Assembly (NCBI RefSeq): GCF_016907655.1 | Contig: NZ_JAFBCL010000001.1 | Span: forward strand, 930,001-994,000 | Length of the DNA: 64,000 bases | Origin: Saccharothrix algeriensis | GTDB taxonomy: Bacteria; Actinomycetota; Actinomycetes; Mycobacteriales; Pseudonocardiaceae | Direction: 5' to 3' | In this document: positions 59,701-64,000 of the stretch, one piece after another | Position numbering within the stretch: position 1 is the stretch's first letter | Layout of the letters: every line of letters begins with the position of its first letter | Position numbers and translations under genes: made by a program | The notes under the pieces: model-generated | The model's input: only the letters and a program-made list of their open reading frames with translations | The model's database searches: none | What the model was told of the DNA's origin: nothing

Positions 59701-59872
59701 GGTCCGGCGGGACGTCGGTGATCAGGTCCCGCCCGTCGACCGCGTTGCGCCAGAAGCCGCGCACGTCGACCGCGCCCGGCATGATCGCGCCCAGGCCGAC
59801 CACCGCGACCGGCACCTGCTCGTGCTCCCGCCCGGCGTCGGCGCGCGGGCCGCTCCCCCGCACGGTCAGCAC
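53711..59872 (-). CDS. PfaA-like synthase (KS-AT-ACP-KR-DH), single ACP
   Basis: GTG 59872 overlaps the PfaD-like stop in GTGCTGA; 2053 residues. KS (VPVAVVGLGAIMPGAVDVRG; Cys in DAACASSL near residue 219, EAHGTGT, KSQIGHTKAAAG), then a malonyl-type AT with GHSFGELTA near 677. One ACP follows with LGIDSIKR near 1158, then long Pro-rich linkers. A KR with VTGGARGMTARALL near 1529 and SSVVGCFGNAGQADYAMAN comes next, and a C-terminal PKS-type DH (His in HPQLADHVLAGVPVLP near 1814, Asp in DPAAADGGLQ). This is PfaA order, but canonical PUFA PfaA proteins carry about five to nine tandem ACPs; here only one is visible. It elongates malonyl units iteratively with the PfaC- and PfaD-like partners. Confidence 0.92.
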   Translation of the reverse strand: MLTVRGSGPRADAGREHEQVPVAVVGLGAIMPGAVDVRGFWRNAVDGRDLITDVPPDHWLVEDYYSPEPGTPGKTYVRRGAFLPPVDFDPLWHRVPPRDVPMTDTAQLLGLVVAEQVLADLAGGLAGLDRERVSVILGASSLELLSTVACRVQYPLWRKALREQGLPESRVRAAVDAISAQYAPGTEATFPGLLTNVVAGRIANRFDLHGANHTTDAACASSLAAVHGAVAELALGRADLVLTGGVDAANGIDTFMCFTETPALSPTEDCRPFSAGADGTMLGEGLAMFALKRLADAERAGDRVYAVLRGLGASSDGGGTAIYAPVPQGQARALRRAYRQAGYGPGTVELVEAHGTGTAAGDRAEFRALREVFDDGDREDRRWCALGSVKSQIGHTKAAAGAAGLLKAVLAVHHGVLPPTIKVDRPNPELDFAGSPFYLNTVARPWVRGPDHPRRAAVSSFGFGGSNFHLTLEEHAPSGAGRLRTAPTELVLLGADSAEELLARIDGLDTGRAPADLARDAARAFSAARSHRLAVVAGDADGLRAELARAARSVRQRPGAPFATPAGTCYAAGPARTGRVAFLFPGQGSQHVGMGADLAMHEPRALAAWDRHATADLGDGPLHRVVFPPPAFTDEERAAQRDLLTRTEWAQPALAVHALALLEVLAAVGLRPDCAAGHSFGELTALHCAGVLTAADLVALARERGEAVAAAAAPGAMVAVAAGRAEVAAALARCDEPRVWIANDNGPAQVVLSGAVDAVGAVARRLRADGHDVVGLAAATAFHSPLVAGAVGPLRAFLDRVDVAPPRIPVYGNADAAPYPGDPGAVRGRIAEQVVSPVRFADTVEAMYADGVRTFVEVGARTTLCGLTGAVLAGRDHLVVGLQRPRHNGMTELHRGLARLAAAGVELDLAALWEPYARTAPERKQGMTVQINGANHGKPYPPAGGASALPPPNPEPPAAAPPVVVAGAPDEGAGPPVRAAAGAVDAGLLRLFAEAQRETARAHEEYQRSLTESHLAFLRMSEASFAMLLGVEGARSGGVAADRPAPTPVGAPAAAPAGPPAVPVDVPAAEPLPPPAVVVASTPMPEPAPAPLIPVERAERAEPVVLVEPVVREEPAARAGADAREVERELLSVVADRTGYPEDMVRLDMALDEDLGIDSIKRVEIFSALRQRIGDGVAGASPIGELTELSKLRTLREVADRIGGRDAHPGAAAGEPDPPPARGTGEPPPPPPEPGPLPPPPGAGPFPPLPERVDPELLPPPAARTASGTPPTADEPPPAVDAEPFSPPGADIGPEPLPPPAARVGGRPLPPPLTRLALRAVAEPAPGVPVPGLGDGPVAVVGGPAAVAGLVARGLAEHGVPAEVTDRPPPAARGLVLLGGLGEAGPEPAAASPAARAADVALEAFRAVRSVAARFRADGGLLVAVQDTGGDFGLGGRPAGRAWFGGFGALARTAAAEWPRASVKAVDCEQCGRDPQAVADAVVRELLGGGAEPDVGLRADGSRLVPRWDPAPPAAVGAARVDPGSVLVVTGGARGMTARALLDLARARRPRLLVLGRTALDAEPDGLPATADEAALVRALAVREPGRPPLALTAEARRVLAVREVRAALDALRQAGAQVRYSAVDVRDATAVAAVIAEVRAEWGPITGIVHGAGALADSAIADQTDERFRQVFDTKVAGLHALLAATADDPLRLLCLFSSVVGCFGNAGQADYAMANAVLDRVASAERARRPDCLVRSIAWGPWDGGMVTPAHADRFRSTGLALIRPDDGAEAFTAELDGPVEDARVLVAAGDPRPAFGPVGPREVRVDPRTHPQLADHVLAGVPVLPVAVVLDWFAAAAREGEAQRLVLRDLRVLRKVALPGGHGRLFLHTAADPGGPLVELRAADGVLHYRARPGDPRDAAPGTGWAPPADLQALGRDVYDGHVLFHGPRFQSLVAVDGVSAAGAAGAVVGAAKLGWEAGDWLVDPAAADGGLQLACLWAERVLGGRCLPMAVGETRVHRPGPLAGVGRCVLLARRVHHSDALCDVALLDDGGVPVLEMLDVDLVLCVDED

Positions 59873-61524
59873 CCCAACCGGCGCGGGCGGAAGGCGAACG
59901 CCCGGCCCGGGACCGGCAGGCCGGCGGAGCGCAGCTGCTGGGCCCTGGTCACCACCGCGGCGCCCTCCAGCAGGTTCAGGGCGATCTGCACGGCGGTCCG
60001 GTCCGCGGGCTCGGCCAGGAAGCCGCCCGCCACCCACCGGTTGAACGCGCCCATCGCCGGGCCGCACCAGACCTGGTAGTCGGCCCGGCGCGCGGTCTCG
60101 CCCGCGATCGCCCAGCGGCTGGACATGCCCAGGTACCAGCGGAAGACCAGGGCCATGCGGTGCTTGGGGTCGCGCTCGGCGCGGTCGACCTCGGCGGGGT
60201 CGCGGTGCTGCCAGAACAGGCGGGTCCGCGCCCACACCCGGTCCACCGGCTCGCCCAGCACGTCCCGCTCGATGTCCGCGAGCAGCGGCGCGGGCACCGC
60301 CTCCAGCGACGGGTGGTCGACGTAGGTCCGGTAGAGGCGGGCGGCCCGCGCGGCGAACATCGTCCCCCGGCCCAGCACCTGGAGCCGGACGCCCTGCTCG
60401 AACATGTCGGCGGCCGGGGCCATGGCCACGTCGGCGACGCCCGCGGCGGCGAGCATCCGCTTGGCGTCCCCGGACAACCCCGACTCGACCGCCGCCTGGT
60501 TCACCGAGCCGGTCACCACGTAGGCCGCGCCGGCGGCGAACGCGGCGGCCACCGCGCCCGGCGTGCCCAGGCCGCCGGCCGCGCCCACCCGCGGCGGGCG
60601 CGCGTAGCCGAAGCGGCGCGCCAGGTCGTCGCGCAGCCCCAGGACCGCGGGCAGCACGGACACCAGCGGGCGGTTGTCGGTGTGCCCGCCGCTGTCCGCC
60701 TCGACCGTGACGTCCTGGGCGATCGGCACGTGGCAGGCCAGCTCGGCCTCCGCCCCGGTGAGCGCGCCGCGCCGCACCAGCTCGCGCAGCACGTCCGCCG
60801 GCGCGGGCGAGAGGAACCGCTCGGCCACCTCCGGCCGCGACACCTTGGCGAAGACCCGGACCGGCCGCACGACCCGCCCGCCCCGGTCGCGCCGCAGCCC
60901 CGAGGCCGCGCACCGGACCGCCGCCGGCGTCGGCGCGGTGAAGGCGGACAGCGAGACCACCGGCACCGCCTGGCCCAGCAGCAGGTCCGCGACCCGCTCC
61001 TCCAGGGCGGGTTCGTTCGGGGTGTGGATCAGGTTGACGCCCCAGTTCGGCCGCCCGCCCAGCTCGCCGCGCAGCTCGGCCACCGCCCGCTCGACGGCGG
61101 GCAGGTCGAGCCCCGCCGCGCCGAAAAAGCCGAGCAGCCCCGCCCGCGCCACGGCCGCGACCAGGCGGGTGGTCGCGATGCCGCCCGCCATCTCCCCCGC
61201 CGCGTAGGGGAACCGCGTGCCGTGCGCCTCGCAGAACGACCGGTCGCCCAGCCGTTCCGGGTACAGCGGCGGCAGCACGCCGACGACCGGGTGGCCCGCG
61301 CCCGGCTCCGGCCCGCCCGCGTCGGCCGCGACCGCGCCGCCGAGCGCGAACCCCAGGCCGCCGGTCGCCTCGTCGAGCACCACGTACCCGGTCTCGCGCA
61401 CCCGCTCGACCGCGGCGACCAGCTCGGCGGGGGTGAACGCCGCCGGGTGCGCGTCGGGGCGCCACGTCAGCCGGGCGCCCGCCACCGTGCCGGTCAGCAC
61501 CGCGCGGCCGGGCTGGGCGGGCAC
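59866..61524 (-). CDS. PfaD-like trans enoyl reductase (FMN, nitronate monooxygenase-like)
   Basis: GTG 61524 gives 552 residues; GTG 61500 in a GTGCTGA overlap with the upstream stop is equally plausible. The TIM-barrel parts are GVLPPLYPERLGDRSFCEAHG, GGIATTRLVAAVARAGLLGFFGAAG, WGVNLIHTPNEP, DVTVEADSGGHTDNRPLV, RVGAAGGLGTPGAVAAAFAAGAAYVVTGSVNQAA. Together with a long C-terminal extension (HRMALVFRWYLGMSSRWA) they are diagnostic of PfaD rather than stand-alone nitronate monooxygenase. It reduces enoyl-ACP intermediates in trans. Tightly coupled with the PfaA-like gene by a 7-nt overlap. Confidence 0.93.
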   Translation of the reverse strand: MPAQPGRAVLTGTVAGARLTWRPDAHPAAFTPAELVAAVERVRETGYVVLDEATGGLGFALGGAVAADAGGPEPGAGHPVVGVLPPLYPERLGDRSFCEAHGTRFPYAAGEMAGGIATTRLVAAVARAGLLGFFGAAGLDLPAVERAVAELRGELGGRPNWGVNLIHTPNEPALEERVADLLLGQAVPVVSLSAFTAPTPAAVRCAASGLRRDRGGRVVRPVRVFAKVSRPEVAERFLSPAPADVLRELVRRGALTGAEAELACHVPIAQDVTVEADSGGHTDNRPLVSVLPAVLGLRDDLARRFGYARPPRVGAAGGLGTPGAVAAAFAAGAAYVVTGSVNQAAVESGLSGDAKRMLAAAGVADVAMAPAADMFEQGVRLQVLGRGTMFAARAARLYRTYVDHPSLEAVPAPLLADIERDVLGEPVDRVWARTRLFWQHRDPAEVDRAERDPKHRMALVFRWYLGMSSRWAIAGETARRADYQVWCGPAMGAFNRWVAGGFLAEPADRTAVQIALNLLEGAAVVTRAQQLRSAGLPVPGRAFAFRPRRLGC

Positions 61525-62948
61525 TCGGCGGGCCGGTCTTCAGCGGGCCGGTCTTCAGCGGACCGGTCGGTAGCGGCTGCCGGATCGCCGGCAGCCGCCG
61601 GATCGGTGGCAGGTGACGGGTCGGTGGCAGGTGACGGGTCGGTGACTGTTGACGGGTCGGTGACGGGTGACGGGTCGGTGGCGGGTGACGGGTCGGTGGC
61701 GGCGCGGGGCGCGGCGGCGGCCAGGTCGTCCAGGGCCCGCTGCCACAGCCGGCACAGCTCCTCGCCGTCGGGCAGCGACGAGTCGACCGCGAAGCCGACG
61801 CACACCCGGTCGTCGTGGGTGATGAGGTAGGCGGCCAGCGGGTGGCCGCGGGGGACGAAGCCCAGCGGGGCCATCCGCTCCAGCGGGACGCCCTCGTACT
61901 CCAGCACCCACCGCGGTCCGCGCACGTTGCTGGCCAGGAGGTCGATGTGCGCGCGGGAGAACGTCAGCGCGAACACCGCCCGCACGAACCACCCCGGCAG
62001 CGAGCGCTCGGCGGCGCCGGCCACCCCGATCCGGCCGTCGCCCTTGGCCCGCGCCGTCGCGCGGCCGATCGCGCGCAGCCGCCGCAGCGGGTCCGGCTCG
62101 TCGCAGGGCAGCGGGACGCGCAGGTTGACCACCCTGGTCCTCAGCTCGTGGTCCTCGTGCCGGTCGTGCAGGTCCACCGGCACGAGCGTCCACACCGGAC
62201 GGGCGCCGCGCCGCCACGGGGTGTGCGGCCACTCGCGCAGCACCGCGGCCAGCGCGGCGAGGAAGACGTCGTTGCGCGTGCAGCCGTGCGCGTCGGCCAA
62301 CTCCCGCAGCCGGGCCGCCGACGTGGTGGTCCACGCGAAGCGCCGCTGCCCGGTGCGGCCGGCGGTGGTGAAGGCGCGGGTGGCCGGCGGCAGGAACCGG
62401 GCCAGGTAGCCGACCGCGCCGCGCGCCACCGTGCCGAGATCGGCCCGGCGGACCCGCCGGGCGCGCCGGGGCGCGGGCGGGCGGTCCGGCCCGCGGCCCG
62501 CCAGCAGGCACGTCGCCTCGATCAGCGACGCGCCGTCCAGCAGGGCGTGGTGCGCCTTGAACAGGATCGCCCACTCGTCGTCGGCGTGGCCGCGCACCAG
62601 CCAGAACTCCCACGGCGGCGCGCCCCGGACCAGCCGGCGCGCCATGATCGCGTCCGCCGCCGCCCGCAGCCCGCCCGGCGCGGCCACCCACTCGTGGACG
62701 TGCCGCGCGGGGTCCGCGCCCGACCGACGCACCCAGCGCAGCCGCCCGCCCTCGCGGCGCAGCGCCGAGGACAGCGCCGGCAGCGCGTCGAGCTTCGCCG
62801 CCACGAACCGGCGCACGTCGACCAGCTCCGGCGGCCGGCCCGCGAACGACGACAGCCCGCCGATCTGGAGGTTGCCCACCGGCAGGCGGGACTCGTAGCG
62901 GACGAACGCGTGCTCCAGCCCGGTCAGCGGGCGCGCCGCGGGCCTCAC
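61494..62948 (-). CDS. WS/DGAT-like acyltransferase with repetitive C-terminal tail
   Basis: GTG 62948 overlaps the SDR stop (GTGA); 484 residues. Catalytic motif FKAHHALLDGASL near residue 133 (HHxxxDG), with family segments TRNDVFLAALAAVLREW, SNVRGPRWVLEYEG and THDDRVCVGFAVDSSLPDGEEL. Wax ester synthase/diacylglycerol acyltransferases join acyl groups to alcohols or glycerides. The last about 65 residues are a low-complexity tail of TDPSPA-type hexapeptides with an acidic end and a Cys-terminal PAARC. It probably esterifies the product of the Pfa synthase. Confidence 0.9.
   Translation of the reverse strand: MRPAARPLTGLEHAFVRYESRLPVGNLQIGGLSSFAGRPPELVDVRRFVAAKLDALPALSSALRREGGRLRWVRRSGADPARHVHEWVAAPGGLRAAADAIMARRLVRGAPPWEFWLVRGHADDEWAILFKAHHALLDGASLIEATCLLAGRGPDRPPAPRRARRVRRADLGTVARGAVGYLARFLPPATRAFTTAGRTGQRRFAWTTTSAARLRELADAHGCTRNDVFLAALAAVLREWPHTPWRRGARPVWTLVPVDLHDRHEDHELRTRVVNLRVPLPCDEPDPLRRLRAIGRATARAKGDGRIGVAGAAERSLPGWFVRAVFALTFSRAHIDLLASNVRGPRWVLEYEGVPLERMAPLGFVPRGHPLAAYLITHDDRVCVGFAVDSSLPDGEELCRLWQRALDDLAAAAPRAATDPSPATDPSPVTDPSTVTDPSPATDPSPATDPAAAGDPAAATDRSAEDRPAEDRPAECPPSPAARC
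61594..61701 (-). repeat. 18-bp tandem repeat in the acyltransferase tail
   Basis: Unit GGTGACGGGTCGGTGGCA (plus strand), about six copies with point changes, in frame, encoding TDPSPA/TDPSPV/TDPSTV hexapeptides. Confidence 0.85.
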
Positions 62949-64000
62949 GGGGCCGCCCCGACCGCCGGCGCGCCGGCCCGCAGCCCGGCGAGCAGGTAGT
63001 CCGCGTCGACCACCCGCGGGGCGGGGCGGCTGCCCAGCACCTGGCGCACCCGGCTGTCGTCGTAGCGGCGGCGGTGGCGCAGGTAGGGCGCGAAACCCGC
63101 CATCGGCAGGACCGGCGCGCCCGCCGGCGCGCGCCGGTCCACCAGCTCCGACCGGATCCGGAACAGCCGCTCGAACGCCTGCCGCAGCTCGGTGACGGCC
63201 ACGTCGCGCTCGTGGACGACGTGGTAGGTGTCGACCAGCCCGGACGGCGGGGCCTCGACCAGCTTGACGATCAGCTCGGCCGCGTCGTCCACCGGCATGA
63301 GGTTGAGGTGGGCGTCGGGCTCGCCCGCGACCCGCACCGGGGGCGCGGCGCGGCGGAGCGGTTCGTGGTCGGGCAGCCCCCGCCCGCGCACCACGTCGAG
63401 CCGCGCCCCGCGGTCGGACCCGCCGCGCGGGCCGCGGTCGGACCGCCCGTCGCCGCCCGGGTCGTCGCCGCGCGCACCGCCGGCGCGCGGCCGGTGGTCG
63501 GACCGCTTGCCGCGCGGCCCGCCGGCGCCCCGCCCGTCACCGCGCACCCCGTCGCCGCCCCTCCCGTCACCGCGCGCACCACCGCCGAGCGAGCCGCCGC
63601 CCAGCGGACCGCGGCCGGGCAGGGCGTCGCGCGAGCCGTCGCGGGCCTGCGGGAGCCCGCCGACCGTCGCCGCCACCACGCGCGCCACCACCTGCAGCGG
63701 GTGCGCGGGCAGGCCGGGCTCCGGCGGCCGGTCGTCCACCAGGATGCTCGGCCGCAGCACGACCGCGGCCCGCCGCTGCCGCGCCGACCAGGCGCGCACC
63801 AGCAGCTCCGCCTCGTACTTGGACTGCTCGTACGGGTTCTCGAAGCCCCAGCTGCCGTCCAGCTCGTCCTCGTAGACCACGCCCGAGCGGCGCGCGCCCG
63901 CCACGAACGCCGTGCTGACGTGGCACAGCAGGGGGCGGCGGCGGCCGGCGGTGGCCAGCTCCAGCACGTGCCGCGTGCCGCCGACGTTGACCGCGCGCAG
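62945..64000 (-). CDS. NAD(P)-dependent acyl/thioester reductase-like SDR (partial)
   Basis: The 5-prime end is outside the window; 351 codons are visible and the frame stays open to the edge (AVNVGGTRHVLELATAG). Family features: CHVSTAFVAG, the active-site YEQSKYEAELLVRAW (Tyr/Lys), VVLRPSILVDD, and DAHLNLMPVDDAAELIVKLVE, as in male-sterility/fatty acyl-CoA reductase and thioester reductase domains. A roughly 90-residue insert made almost only of Gly, Arg, Asp and Pro (DNA about 63355-63640) separates RVVAATVGGLPQ from LPDHEPLRR. The enzyme would release or reduce the synthase product to an aldehyde or alcohol, the substrate for the WS/DGAT enzyme. Confidence 0.82.
   Translation of the reverse strand: MRAVNVGGTRHVLELATAGRRRPLLCHVSTAFVAGARRSGVVYEDELDGSWGFENPYEQSKYEAELLVRAWSARQRRAAVVLRPSILVDDRPPEPGLPAHPLQVVARVVAATVGGLPQARDGSRDALPGRGPLGGGSLGGGARGDGRGGDGVRGDGRGAGGPRGKRSDHRPRAGGARGDDPGGDGRSDRGPRGGSDRGARLDVVRGRGLPDHEPLRRAAPPVRVAGEPDAHLNLMPVDDAAELIVKLVEAPPSGLVDTYHVVHERDVAVTELRQAFERLFRIRSELVDRRAPAGAPVLPMAGFAPYLRHRRRYDDSRVRQVLGSRPAPRVVDADYLLAGLRAGAPAVGAAP

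Noticed and set aside
53711..61524. Ordinary modular type I polyketide cluster
   Set aside because: The KS-CLF protein, FabA-like dehydratases, ACP/KR/DH order and the PfaD-type reductase indicate an iterative Pfa-like synthase, not a modular PKS.

Overview
The window is very GC-rich, with frequent GTG starts, short or overlapping gene junctions, Tat and lipoprotein signals, an AfsR-type SARP regulator, a deazaflavin-dependent nitroreductase-family protein, a lasso peptide cluster and MMPL/WS-DGAT lipid genes. This fits a filamentous actinomycete. A Pseudonocardiales member such as Saccharothrix, Actinosynnema or Lentzea is my inference from gene style, not something proven here.

Layout. 1-7.7 kb: the start of a PhoD-type phosphatase, then a SARP regulator flanked by two paralogous secreted SH3-domain proteins, followed by a secreted M23 peptidase and a secreted sialidase that share one C-terminal domain. 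7.8-12.1 kb: a LysR regulator, an NmrA-like reductase, a frameshifted lipase-like gene and a zinc-type dehydrogenase. 12.1-13.9 kb: a large imperfect foldback element built of two inverted copies of a hairpin module, one of whose arms is split by an IS630-family element with a TA target duplication and a -1 frameshift transposase. 14.0-18.3 kb: a sugar ABC importer (no ATPase) with a Gfo/Idh/MocA oxidoreductase. 18.9-30.9 kb: two convergent transcription units that look like a Gram-positive Pel/galactosaminogalactan-type exopolysaccharide system: a GH114-like lipoprotein, a nucleotide-sugar dehydrogenase, two epimerase-family enzymes, a sugar nucleotidyltransferase, a PelF-like glycosyltransferase, a polytopic PelG-sized membrane protein and two tandem Agd3-like (CE18-type) deacetylases. 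30.9-32.0 kb is gene-free, with repeated palindromes and a 15-bp tandem repeat. 32.0-33.2 kb: a TetR regulator and an FBP-domain protein either side of a clear operator.

33.2-37.8 kb is a complete lasso peptide cluster in the order A-C-B1-B2-D on the minus strand. The 39-residue precursor has a canonical leader and an unusual, entirely hydrophilic, arginine-rich core predicted to close a Gly1-Asp8 ring. 38.0-43.8 kb carries housekeeping or stress genes: a metallo-beta-lactamase-fold hydrolase, a Cys-rich copper-storage-like protein, a small membrane protein, a Ddn-like protein, a secreted HEXXH protein, and a divergent pair of a flavoprotein and an ArsR-GNAT fusion.

43.8-64.0 kb holds a polyunsaturated-fatty-acid-synthase-like (Pfa) secondary lipid locus. 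A PfaC-like KS-CLF-dehydratase giant lies on the plus strand. Convergent to it on the minus strand is a tightly coupled operon: an acyl-reductase-like SDR (cut by the window end), a WS/DGAT acyltransferase, a PfaD-like enoyl reductase, a PfaA-like KS-AT-ACP-KR-DH with a single ACP, and an MMPL exporter. Together they suggest synthesis, reduction or esterification, and export of an unusual long-chain lipid. No phosphopantetheinyl transferase is seen in the window.
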